42,859 nucleotides of DNA from Candidatus Saccharimonadota bacterium (GTDB taxonomy: Bacteria; Patescibacteriota; Saccharimonadia; Saccharimonadales; UBA4665). The stretch lies in contig DAHUYJ010000007.1 of the NCBI GenBank assembly GCA_027315225.1, forward strand, positions 1 through 42,859, in the 5' to 3' direction. The notes beneath the pieces are model-generated. The model did no database searches. It was not told the DNA's origin and saw only the letters and a program-made list of their open reading frames with translations. Below, piece after piece: positions 8,357 through 15,122 of the stretch (its first letter is position 1; each line of letters begins with the position of its first letter). Position numbers and translations under genes: made by a program.

Positions 8357-8743
8357 ATGACGCAATATGAGATTGCCGTGCTGTATCATCCTGACCTGGA
8401 AGTCGACCTGACCAAGGCCGAGGACCGTGTTAAGAAGATCGTTACGGATAATGGCGGCAAGGTAGTGGGTGCCGACAACTGGGGCAAACGCAAATTGGCG
8501 TACCCGATCAAGGGTAATGAGCACGCGGTGTATGTTTTTTACACCGTGGAACTGCCTGGCGAGAGCGTTGCCAAGATCGAGAGCACGCTCAACATCACCG
8601 ACGAAGTGATCCGTTTCCTGATCACCCGGCCGGATCTCAAAGCGATCGCCAAGGCGGAAACTGCCAAAGCTGAAAAAGCCGAGCAGGCCGCCAAGCGCCG
8701 GGATCAGGGAGACGACAAAGAAGAGAACGAAGACGAAGATTAA
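8357..8743 (+). CDS. rpsF: 30S ribosomal protein S6
   Basis: bS6 pairs with bS18 on the platform of the small subunit. The 128-residue product has the ferredoxin-like S6 fold: YEIAVLYHPDLEVD, then GGKVVGADNWGKRKLAYPIKG (the conserved W-G-KR-LAYPI signature) and AVYVFYTVELPG. A highly charged tail of about 30 residues rich in Lys, Ala, Glu and Asp follows the core; S6 tails vary between lineages. ATG 8357 has an AAAGGAAGGAAC ribosome-binding site upstream. First gene of an rpsF-ssb-rpsR-efp cluster, so S6 and its partner S18 are made together. Confidence 0.95.
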   Translation: MTQYEIAVLYHPDLEVDLTKAEDRVKKIVTDNGGKVVGADNWGKRKLAYPIKGNEHAVYVFYTVELPGESVAKIESTLNITDEVIRFLITRPDLKAIAKAETAKAEKAEQAAKRRDQGDDKEENEDED

Positions 8744-8847
8744 GAAGTCGTTAAAACGAACGGGTTTTCGCGGATTGAAACTTGACTGGCAAATTAGACA
8801 AAGCGTAGTGTAAGCGTACAAGCTAAGTCAGAGACATAGGTCTTATA

Positions 8848-8857
8848 AAGGAGGTGT
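8848..8857 (+). promoter_or_regulatory. Near-perfect Shine-Dalgarno site of ssb
   Basis: AAAGGAGGTG lies 4 bases before ATG 8862 and matches almost the entire anti-Shine-Dalgarno tail, showing that this organism uses canonical initiation beside its apparently leaderless genes. A possible internal promoter TTGACT (8782-8787) with TAGTGT (8806-8811) also precedes ssb. Confidence 0.75.
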
Positions 8858-8861
8858 TACG

Positions 8862-9377
8862 ATGGCACGAAGCCTAAACCAAGTAATATTAATGGGGAAC
8901 CTGACGCGCGATCCCGAGCTGCGTCAAACGCCGTCAGGACAGAATGTGACCAGCTTTAGCCTGGCGCTCAACCGGGCGTACAAGGATGCGAGCGGCGAAT
9001 GGCAAGAGGTTACCGACTATGTGGACTGTGTCTGCTGGGGACCGCTCGCCGAACGGGTTGCTCAGTACCTTAGCAAAGGCAGACGCTGTCTAGTGCAGGG
9101 TCGCCTCCAGTCCCGCTCATGGGAGCAGGACGGCGCCAAGCGCAGCAAGGTCGAGGTTCTGGCTAACGACGTAACATTTCTGGACGGCCGCGGCGGCGGT
9201 AGCAATGACGATGGCGCCGGCACAGGCTCCAGCGACGGCTCCGACCGGGCCAACGAGGCTTCATCCACTAAAAAAGCTGATGGAAAACCTCAGCCGTCCA
9301 AAAAACCCAAGCAAGACGATGTTGTGATAGAAGACATCGGCGACGAGCCGATCAATCTGGATGATATACCATTCTAA
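8862..9377 (+). CDS. ssb: Single-stranded DNA-binding protein
   Basis: SSB coats single-stranded DNA and recruits replication and repair proteins through its acidic tip. The 171-residue product begins with an OB-fold (NQVILMGNLTRDPELRQTPS, TSFSLALNRAYKD, VDCVCWGPLAERVAQYLSKG) over about 110 residues, continues with a Gly/Ser/Asp/Lys-rich linker, and ends in the canonical acidic peptide NLDDIPF. Length and layout are typical. It sits between rpsF and rpsR, its classical location. Confidence 0.96.
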   Translation: MARSLNQVILMGNLTRDPELRQTPSGQNVTSFSLALNRAYKDASGEWQEVTDYVDCVCWGPLAERVAQYLSKGRRCLVQGRLQSRSWEQDGAKRSKVEVLANDVTFLDGRGGGSNDDGAGTGSSDGSDRANEASSTKKADGKPQPSKKPKQDDVVIEDIGDEPINLDDIPF

Positions 9378-9390
9378 ACCTAATATTTAA

Positions 9391-9412
9391 GAAAGGAGAG
9401 GGGTTTTACCCC
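9391..9412 (+). promoter_or_regulatory. rpsR ribosome-binding site spaced by a hairpin
   Basis: GAAAGGAG (9391-9398) is about 22 bases from ATG 9421, too far for efficient initiation in linear form. Between them GGGG (9400-9403), TTTTA and CCCC (9409-9412) form a tight hairpin. Folding it shortens the effective spacing to about 9 bases. The sequence is clear; its effect on translation is inferred. Confidence 0.5.
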
Positions 9413-9420
9413 GCAGCATA

Positions 9421-9624
9421 ATGGCTAAGATTTTTAAGCACAGGACCGACGTGGCGTATTTTGATTACAAGGACTTCAAGACCTTGCAGCGATACGTAAA
9501 CATGTACGGTCAGATCGAGACCCGTAAAAAGACCGGCTTGACCGAGAGCCAACAGCGTCATTTGGCCCGCGCTATCAAGCGCGCCCGGCATATAGCGCTC
9601 TTACCGTTTGTAGCTACCAACTAA
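9421..9624 (+). CDS. rpsR: 30S ribosomal protein S18
   Basis: bS18 forms a heterodimer with bS6 on the 30S platform. The 67-residue product contains the core signature: IDYKD-like FDYKDFKTLQRYVNMYGQI, then the basic R-H-ARAIKRARHIALLPFV ending. Slightly shorter than many S18 proteins and without cysteines in its N-terminus. Its stop is 19 bases before the efp ATG. No rplI (bL9) gene follows, unlike the classical rpsF-ssb-rpsR-rplI order; some CPR lineages are known to lack bL9. Confidence 0.95.
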   Translation: MAKIFKHRTDVAYFDYKDFKTLQRYVNMYGQIETRKKTGLTESQQRHLARAIKRARHIALLPFVATN

Positions 9625-9643
9625 TTTGTGGATAGGCAGGCGT

Positions 9644-10210
9644 ATGGCACTAAGTATTACCGAACTCAAGAAAGGAACGCTCTTCCAATGGGAGGGCAAG
9701 CCGTTCAGGGTGGTTGATTACAAGCAAAAAGTCATGGGACGTGGCGGCTCAATCGTCAACGTCCGCATAAAAGGTTTGCTCGATGGCAAGGTGCTGGACA
9801 AGACTTTCAAGGGCAACGAACAACTGGAAGGCGCGGATGTAACCACTCAAACCGTTCAATACCTGTACAATGACGGCGCCAACTTTTTCTTCATGAATGG
9901 AGATAGTTTTGAGCAGTTTGAAGTATCTGCCGACCTGATAGGTGATGGCGCCGGCTATATCAAAGAAGGCGACCATCTTCAGCTGCAGTTCTTCAACAAC
10001 CAACCGATCAGTGTTGAGCTTCCCAAGAACGTGCCGCTAAAAGTCACCTACACCGAGACAGCGGTCAAGGGGGACACCAGCACGTCAATTAGCAAGGACG
10101 CCACCCTGGAAACCGGGATAGCAATTAAGGTCCCGGCTTTCATCAAGCAGGGCGACACGATTTCCGTTGACACTGCTACAGGCGCGTACCGCGAGCGTAT
10201 CAAGCAATAA
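9644..10210 (+). CDS. efp: Elongation factor P
   Basis: EF-P enters the ribosomal E site and rescues ribosomes stalled on consecutive prolines. The 188-residue product has the KOW-like domain I (MALSITELKKGTLFQWEGKP), the central OB domain and the C-terminal OB domain ending with the family signature (QGDTISVDTATGAYRERI). The tip loop reads KVMGRGGS, so residue 33 at the apex is Arg rather than the Lys modified in E. coli, and the usual Pro before the Gly is Met. Start is ATG 9644 rather than the upstream GTG 9626, since homology begins at MALS and AGGCAGG precedes it. Probably co-transcribed with rpsR. Confidence 0.95.
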   Translation: MALSITELKKGTLFQWEGKPFRVVDYKQKVMGRGGSIVNVRIKGLLDGKVLDKTFKGNEQLEGADVTTQTVQYLYNDGANFFFMNGDSFEQFEVSADLIGDGAGYIKEGDHLQLQFFNNQPISVELPKNVPLKVTYTETAVKGDTSTSISKDATLETGIAIKVPAFIKQGDTISVDTATGAYRERIKQ

Positions 10211-10227
10211 TCCCTGTCTCCAGAGCG

Positions 10228-10236
10228 TGCTAGACT
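10228..10236 (+). promoter_or_regulatory. tlyA extended -10
   Basis: TGC followed by TAGACT (10231-10236) ends 7 bases before ATG 10244, so transcription should begin on the start codon. No clear -35 box and no ribosome-binding site. Confidence 0.5.
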
Positions 10237-10243
10237 TAGACCA

Positions 10244-10990
10244 ATGAAAGACCGTCTGGATCGGGAGCTGCTTAGGCGCGGGTTGGTCAGGACGCGCAGC
10301 CAGGCAGAAAGTTACATCAAGCTGGGCAAAGTGCGGGTTAACGGCCATGTTGTAACCAAGCCCGGTTTTTTGGTCCGGCCTGGCTGCGCAGAGGCAACGG
10401 GGGAAGCAGGCGACAACATAAAGCTGTCTGTCAAGGAGCAGTATGTCAGCCGGGCGGCACTGAAACTGGCGTCAGTAGCACAAAGACTGGAGCTCGACTT
10501 CACAGGTAAGGCAGTGCTTGATGTGGGTAGCAGCACTGGCGGGTTTACGGACTACGCTTTGCGCCATGGCGCAAAAAAGGTGATTGCCGTAGAAGCTGGC
10601 CGCGAACAGCTGCACCCCAGCTTGCGCGGCAACCCTAAGATAGAGCTCCACGAGCAGACCGATATCCGTGACGTCCGCACGCTGAGCACAACCCCGGACA
10701 TTGTGCTGGCCGACGTTTCGTTCACCAGTCTTAGGGAAATATTGCCTCATGTTGCGGACTTGTGCGTGAGCAGTACGTTGATAGCTGTGATGGTCAAGCC
10801 CCAGTTTGAGGCACGCCAGAGCGATCTCAAACACAAAGGCGTTATTAAAAACGACAAAATAAGGCGTGACATTCTGAGAGATTTTGAAACATGGCTCCGC
10901 GGACGTTTCTCGGTACTTGGGAAAGCGGACTCAGCGGTCAGCGGCGCCAAAGGCAACCGGGAGCGTTTTTACCTATTACGCAAAGCATGA
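10244..10990 (+). CDS. tlyA: TlyA-family rRNA 2'-O-methyltransferase
   Basis: TlyA proteins methylate ribose 2'-OH groups in 16S and/or 23S rRNA using S-adenosylmethionine. The 248-residue product begins with an S4 RNA-binding domain (residues 1-60: RSQAESYIKLGKVRVNG), followed by an FtsJ-type Rossmann domain: SAM loop LDVGSSTGGFTDYALRHGA near residues 92-110, acidic motif VLADVSFTS, and catalytic-type Lys in VMVKPQFEA. Length is typical. Often annotated hemolysin A, a name not supported by mechanism. Its 3' end is part of a 20-base tandem duplication. Confidence 0.93.
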   Translation: MKDRLDRELLRRGLVRTRSQAESYIKLGKVRVNGHVVTKPGFLVRPGCAEATGEAGDNIKLSVKEQYVSRAALKLASVAQRLELDFTGKAVLDVGSSTGGFTDYALRHGAKKVIAVEAGREQLHPSLRGNPKIELHEQTDIRDVRTLSTTPDIVLADVSFTSLREILPHVADLCVSSTLIAVMVKPQFEARQSDLKHKGVIKNDKIRRDILRDFETWLRGRFSVLGKADSAVSGAKGNRERFYLLRKA

Positions 10991-11011
10991 GTTTACTACG
11001 CAAAGCATGAG
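10977..11011 (+). repeat. 20-base-period direct repeat at the tlyA stop
   Basis: TACGCAAAGCATGAG occurs at 10977-10991 and again at 10997-11011, separated by TTTAC. The first copy holds the last tlyA codons and stop; the second is non-coding. Looks like a local slippage duplication of the gene end. Confidence 0.8.
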
Positions 11012-11034
11012 CAGGGTGGTACACTTACAGCGAT

Positions 11035-11691
11035 ATGTACTTTGCCTCACGCGTACAAGCAGGCCGTATGTTGGCTGCCCAGCTAGCCGAAAGGTATCGC
11101 TATGAAAACTGTGCCGTCATAGCGCTGGACGACGGCGGGGTCATGGTGGGGGCGCAAATCGCGGTACAGCTGCACTGTGTGCTGACCTTGCTGGAGAGCG
11201 CAAAAATCATGCTGCCCCGGGAGCCCCAGGCTGTAGCGGGCATTACGACCGGCGGCGCCTTGGCCTATAACCCCAGTTACTCAAGCAGCGAAATAAATGA
11301 GCTTATAGGCGAGAATTATGGATTGATCGAACAAGAAAAAATCACGCACATTCACGATCTTAACCAGTTGGTAGGAGGAGGTGGCACGATTAATAGAGAA
11401 CTTCTTAAGGGGCACAACATTATTATCGTATCTGATGGGCTGGATAGTGGCTTTGCCATAGACCTGGCCGTAGAATTCCTGAAACCCATTGCTATAGAGA
11501 AGCTCATAATTGCCGTACCCTTGGCAAACGTCCAGGCTGTGGACCGTATGCATGTCCTAGCCGATGACCTGTACTGCTTAAACGTTGTTGAAGACTACAT
11601 TAACACCGACCACTATTACGACAAGCGTGATGTGCCTGACCACGAAACGGTACTTAGAACCATCGAGCAGATAATCCTTAAATGGAAATAG
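11035..11691 (+). CDS. Phosphoribosyltransferase-like protein
   Basis: A 218-residue protein resembling the predicted phosphoribosyltransferases of the COG1926 type. The N-terminus (SRVQAGRMLAAQLAERY) and the loop ALDDGGVMVGAQIA match that family, and IIIVSDGLDSGFAIDLAVEFL occupies the place of the PRPP-binding motif (normally DDG-TG), with SDGLDSG replacing it. The change of the acidic pair may weaken PRPP binding. Substrate unknown. An extended -10 (TGG TACACT, 11017-11025) ends 9 bases before ATG 11035, so the mRNA is nearly leaderless. Confidence 0.75.
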   Translation: MYFASRVQAGRMLAAQLAERYRYENCAVIALDDGGVMVGAQIAVQLHCVLTLLESAKIMLPREPQAVAGITTGGALAYNPSYSSSEINELIGENYGLIEQEKITHIHDLNQLVGGGGTINRELLKGHNIIIVSDGLDSGFAIDLAVEFLKPIAIEKLIIAVPLANVQAVDRMHVLADDLYCLNVVEDYINTDHYYDKRDVPDHETVLRTIEQIILKWK

Positions 11692-11698
11692 TTTTAGC

Positions 11699-12352
11699 TT
11701 AGGTCAAATGCTGCCGCAGGGCCTCTACGTCCTTGAGCAAAGTTAAGGATTGTTTGTTCTCAAGCAGGCCTTTGCGTTCCAGGGCTGCCAGTTCGCGGCT
11801 GGTTGTTTCGCGGCTGGAGTTGACAGAGCTGGCTATATCCTGGTGCCTAAGGGGTACGTCTATCAACAGGCCCGCGGCGGTCTGCTTACCAAAACGCTGG
11901 CTCATAGTAAGAAGAAACGATATTATGCGCTCCCGAACGGTACGGTATTCCAAGGTCATAATCCGTTCGCCGTGCAGGCGGTACATCTCGATCGTCATAT
12001 CCAGGAGCGGCCCTGTCACTTCCGGATGGCTTTTTAGCAGGTCTGTAAAGGCCTTGCGGCTAATCTGCCAGGTGGTAGTTGGCGCCAAAGCTTGGTAAAT
12101 AACACGCCGTTCGCGTCCAGTGATGGCCCATATTAGCGGAAAGATCTCATCCTGCTTGCGTATAATCAGCAGGTTTTCCTCGTTGTACTTGGTGATGTCG
12201 TAGGCCTTGACCAAACCGCGATAAATATAATAAACACCGCCCGGAGTGTCTCCCGCGCGTATTATAAAGTCACCTTTTCTGAAAGTCTGCTTTGTGCCGT
12301 GTAGTCGGAAAAACTCTACAAACTCTGCCGTCTGTTTCAACGTGGCCAGCAT
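11699..12352 (-). CDS. Crp/Fnr-family transcription regulator
   Basis: A 217-residue regulator with an N-terminal cyclic-nucleotide-binding-type beta barrel (FRKGDFIIRAGDTPGGVYYIYRGLVKAY), a long dimer helix, and a C-terminal winged helix-turn-helix (HQDIASSVNSSRETTSRELAALERKGLL). No FNR-type cysteine cluster is visible and the phosphate-cassette residues of CRP are not obvious, so the ligand is unknown. An ATG three codons upstream (12361) is in frame, but with the -10 at 12368-12363 it would precede the transcript start, so ATG 12352 is chosen. Divergent from the PH-domain gene, which it may control. Confidence 0.88.
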   Translation of the reverse strand: MLATLKQTAEFVEFFRLHGTKQTFRKGDFIIRAGDTPGGVYYIYRGLVKAYDITKYNEENLLIIRKQDEIFPLIWAITGRERRVIYQALAPTTTWQISRKAFTDLLKSHPEVTGPLLDMTIEMYRLHGERIMTLEYRTVRERIISFLLTMSQRFGKQTAAGLLIDVPLRHQDIASSVNSSRETTSRELAALERKGLLENKQSLTLLKDVEALRQHLT

Positions 12353-12362
12353 AACGGCCATT

Positions 12363-12391
12363 ATTATGATGAAGTTTTATCAAAACGTCAA
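12363..12391 (-). promoter_or_regulatory. Promoter of the Crp/Fnr gene
   Basis: On the minus strand TTGACG (12391-12386), a 17-base spacer and CATAAT (12368-12363) form a good promoter. Expected start near 12356 leaves about 3-4 bases before ATG 12352. Confidence 0.6.
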
Positions 12392-12475
12392 CTTGCTATC
12401 TGTAAATGTGATAGAACTAACAAGTGTGTGGTTAGAATTATTACTCCCTATTTTAAGAATTAGAGTTATCATCTT

Positions 12476-12499
12476 CTTGCGGTGAAGCTCCGGCGCAAG
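12476..12499 (+). promoter_or_regulatory. Hairpin overlapping the ribosome-binding site of the PH-domain gene
   Basis: CTTGCG (12476-12481) can pair with CGCAAG (12494-12499), whose last bases begin the AAGGAGGG ribosome-binding site. Formation could limit access to the site. The 12362-12475 stretch upstream is AT-rich and holds a -10-like TAGAAT; I see no clear -35. Confidence 0.4.
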
Positions 12500-12509
12500 G
12501 AGGGTCGCC

Positions 12510-13457
12510 ATGGTAAGTAATGAAGAAGTTGAGAGACAATTAAAAAAAATAGGGTTTAATTATCACGGATGGGGTAGGACTGAAGTAAAAGAGCTGGAGC
12601 AAATCATCCTGCCCGAAGAGGAAATTTATGAGTGCGTTAATGGCATATATGAAGGAGGCTTTGCCTTACTACTGGCTAGTGATATACGAGTGTTGCTTAT
12701 CGACAAGAAGCCCCTGAATTACTTGCGGGTGGAAGATTTGCGCTTCGACATGATCAATGAGATTGACTATAACCACCGCTTAATCGGTGCCTACATAACG
12801 ATAGCTACCGGCAACAAAGTCCTTAAATTTACGAGCCTTAACCAGCCGCGTTTACGGAAACTGATCGGTCACGTCCAGGCCTGCATGGCGGAGGCAAAGA
12901 AGCAGCAAACTACGCACCAGGAAGGCCAGAGCCAGCACCTGGAACGCCTAAACCAACAGCTACAGTCGTACCTGTTGGCGCAATATCGTCAACAGCAGCA
13001 ACTTCATGAGCAACTGCAAAAGACGCAGAACGGCCAAGGTCCGGCATCCGTGCCGCTACAGCAGCAGCAAGCTCCACCTGAGGTTAAGCCTAGTCCCGAA
13101 CTGGCCGATTACCTGTATGCCCAAGGCTTGTTAGCGGAACACGAGGCGCGTACCGGGCAAATAGTCGATGCCGATTCCGTATCTCTAGATCGGCGCCAGT
13201 CGTACTCGGCTACAGAGCATGCTGTCGAAGCTGCCGGGGCCCAGATGGATGATCTATATTCCGAGGGCATGAAAGAGGTATTCGGCAAGCAGGCCAAAGC
13301 CCAGGAAGCAGCCCCGGCTACCGGCGACATGTTTGCCAGAATCTCGCCGGAGCCTTCAAGGCACATGGCGGCCCGGGCGTTGGCCAGCGCCTTAGGAAGC
13401 GCCCGGCGCCACTGGACCGGCTGGTCACTGCATGGCAGCAACCAACCAGTTAATTAG
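12510..13457 (+). CDS. PH-domain protein with glutamine-rich C-terminal region
   Basis: A 315-residue protein with two parts. Residues about 30-130 look like a bacterial pleckstrin-homology domain of the YokE type (EEEIYECVNGIYEGGFALLLASDIR, then VLLIDKKPLNYLRVEDLRFD). The rest is predicted disordered or coiled: a Gln-rich stretch (LLAQYRQQQQLHEQLQKTQ), a Pro-containing linker, and acidic/Ala-rich helices. No signal peptide or membrane helix. ATG 12510 follows AAGGAGGG. It overlaps ychF tail to tail by 4 bases. Function unknown; bacterial PH domains often sense membranes or protein partners, which is inference here. Confidence 0.8.
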   Translation: MVSNEEVERQLKKIGFNYHGWGRTEVKELEQIILPEEEIYECVNGIYEGGFALLLASDIRVLLIDKKPLNYLRVEDLRFDMINEIDYNHRLIGAYITIATGNKVLKFTSLNQPRLRKLIGHVQACMAEAKKQQTTHQEGQSQHLERLNQQLQSYLLAQYRQQQQLHEQLQKTQNGQGPASVPLQQQQAPPEVKPSPELADYLYAQGLLAEHEARTGQIVDADSVSLDRRQSYSATEHAVEAAGAQMDDLYSEGMKEVFGKQAKAQEAAPATGDMFARISPEPSRHMAARALASALGSARRHWTGWSLHGSNQPVN

Positions 13458-14533
13458 CTGACGTTGAACCTGAACTCGACGACGTCATCAGGCTGCATAA
13501 CATAGGTCTTGCCCTCGGTTTTTAATTTTCCAGAAGCGCGGGCAGCCTGGAGCGAACCGGCGGCCATTAAATCGCTATAGCTGACGACTTCTGCCGCGAT
13601 GAATCCGCGCTCGAAGTCTCCGTGGATGACGCCGGCTGCCTGAGGTGCCGTGGCGCCTTTGGGAGTGGTCCAGGCCCGGACCTCTTTCTCGCCGGCTGTC
13701 AAAAAGCTTTGCAGGCCGAGCGTGCCGTACGCGGCATGGATCAATTGCAGGAGGCCCGACTCCTGCTGGCCATAGCTCTCAAGCAGCTCGGCGGCGTCTG
13801 CTGTATCCAGGTCTTTTAGTTCGCTCTCCAACTTGGCGCACACGAACAAGGCCTGCGCTGGAGCAACGAGCTTGCACAGTTCATCCTGACGGCTCTTGTC
13901 ATTCAGGCCAGCCTCGTCGACGTTGAACACATAAATGACCGGCTTCATGGTGAGCAGCTGCAAATCGGCCAGCATCTCCTGGTCAATCTCCGGGCGGCTC
14001 CAAAGCGGTTCGCCGTTATCCAGAATTGCGTTCGCCCGCTGATAAGCCTCCAACACCGGCTTGAGCTTAGTGTTGGCACGGGCTTCTTTCTCGAACTTGG
14101 GTAATCGCCGCGACAGTGTTTGCAGATCGGCCAGCACCAGCTCCGTGTTAATCGTACTGATGTCTTTTGCAGGGTCGTGGGCCTCATCGACGTGTTGGAC
14201 GTTAGGGTCGTCGAAGGCCCGCACTACTTGCACGATGGCGTTGGTAGTCCGGATATGGCTCAGGAACTGGTTGCCGAGACCTTCGCCTTCGCTGGCGCCG
14301 GCGACCAGGCCGGCAATATCTACGAACGTGACTGCAGCCGGAACAATCTTGTTCGTTTTGTACAGTTCGGCCAACTTTTGCAGACGCTCGTCCGGCACGG
14401 GAACAATTCCGGTGTTCGGCTCAATAGTCGCGAAGGGGTAGTTAGCGGCCAGCGCGGCGTTGCCGGTCAGCGCGTTGAACAATGTCGACTTGCCGACGTT
14501 AGGCAAACCTACGATGCCTATGGATAAGCTCAT
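13454..14533 (-). CDS. ychF: Redox-regulated ATPase YchF (OLA1 family)
   Basis: YchF is a universally conserved ribosome-associated P-loop NTPase that prefers ATP. The 359-residue product has the G1 loop GLPNVGKST at residues 7-15, G3 DIAGLV, the NVDE segment replacing NKxD that explains ATP preference, a coiled-coil insertion, and a C-terminal TGS domain (QPDDVVEFRFNVS). Length is typical. Minus-strand TGT TAAAAT (14542-14547) ends 8 bases before the ATG, with no ribosome-binding site, so the mRNA should be leaderless. Confidence 0.96.
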   Translation of the reverse strand: MSLSIGIVGLPNVGKSTLFNALTGNAALAANYPFATIEPNTGIVPVPDERLQKLAELYKTNKIVPAAVTFVDIAGLVAGASEGEGLGNQFLSHIRTTNAIVQVVRAFDDPNVQHVDEAHDPAKDISTINTELVLADLQTLSRRLPKFEKEARANTKLKPVLEAYQRANAILDNGEPLWSRPEIDQEMLADLQLLTMKPVIYVFNVDEAGLNDKSRQDELCKLVAPAQALFVCAKLESELKDLDTADAAELLESYGQQESGLLQLIHAAYGTLGLQSFLTAGEKEVRAWTTPKGATAPQAAGVIHGDFERGFIAAEVVSYSDLMAAGSLQAARASGKLKTEGKTYVMQPDDVVEFRFNVS

Positions 14534-14570
14534 AGGTATTTATTTTAACAGATAAAAAACAAAAGCAGTC

Positions 14571-14599
14571 TTGACGATTACATATACGTTATGTAGTAT
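14571..14599 (+). promoter_or_regulatory. Toxin-antitoxin promoter with operator
   Basis: TTGACG (14571-14576), a 17-base spacer and TAGTAT (14594-14599) form the promoter. The spacer contains an inverted repeat ACATA (14580-14584)/TATGT (14590-14594), a likely operator for the ribbon-helix-helix antitoxin. The -10 ends 6 bases before ATG 14606, predicting a leaderless transcript. Confidence 0.65.
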
Positions 14600-14605
14600 T
14601 TATGT

Positions 14606-14860
14606 ATGAGCAGCAAGGTTATCAATATTACGTTACCAGATGATCTGGTTAAGAAGATCGACAGGCTGGCCAAGAGTGAGTTCTCCAGCAGAAGCGATTT
14701 TATACGGGAAACTTTAGTGAGGAGGCTTAAGCATCAACGAATAGTTGATGAATGGGGTGACGATGGAGAATGGGAAACCGTAGTCAACTTCCAAGATATA
14801 AATCCTGACGGTGTTCCCGCAGAAGAGGTGTTGGAAGTTCTTAAAAAACTGACAAAGTAA
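14606..14860 (+). CDS. Ribbon-helix-helix antitoxin (CopG/ParD-like)
   Basis: An 84-residue protein. The first half is a classic ribbon-helix-helix domain: VINITLPDDLVKKIDRLAKS followed by FSSRSDFIRETLVRRL, in which the N-terminal strand pairs in the dimer and reads DNA. The acidic second half (DEWGDDGEWETVVNFQDI) is the kind of flexible tail that wraps around and blocks a toxin. The toxin ATG begins one base after the stop, so the pair is co-translated. Expected to repress its own promoter together with the toxin. Based on fold pattern and context. Confidence 0.87.
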   Translation: MSSKVINITLPDDLVKKIDRLAKSEFSSRSDFIRETLVRRLKHQRIVDEWGDDGEWETVVNFQDINPDGVPAEEVLEVLKKLTK

Positions 14861-14861
14861 T

Positions 14862-15107
14862 ATGGCAGACAAAATTGCCAAGTTACTTGCAAAACTACCG
14901 CCTAAGCAGCTTGTTGCCATTAAATTAGCGGTCGCCAAGATACTGAGCGGTGATTACAGTGGTCTCGACGTAAAAATGCTTAAAGGCCAGAAGGGTGTTT
15001 TCAGGGTCAGGGTCGGTAATTACAGGGTCATCTTCAAGGTGGTTGATAAAAAGCAGAGAATTGTCGCAATTGATAGGCGAAACGAGAAAACCTACAGAGA
15101 CTTTTAA
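14862..15107 (+). CDS. RelE/ParE-family toxin
   Basis: An 81-residue basic protein. The second half carries the RelE/ParE signature: GLDVKMLKGQKGVFRVRVGNYRVIFKVVDKKQRIVAIDRRNEKTY, with the conserved K-L-G pattern, the R-x-R-x-G-x-Y-R-v-iF strand and a late Arg/Tyr-containing end. RelE members cut mRNA on the ribosome; ParE members inhibit gyrase; the sequence alone does not decide. The N-terminal helices (KIAKLLAKLPPKQLVAIKLAVAKI) are somewhat longer than usual before the core. Directly behind the antitoxin. Confidence 0.87.
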   Translation: MADKIAKLLAKLPPKQLVAIKLAVAKILSGDYSGLDVKMLKGQKGVFRVRVGNYRVIFKVVDKKQRIVAIDRRNEKTYRDF

Positions 15108-15122
15108 TTAATTGAATTATGG

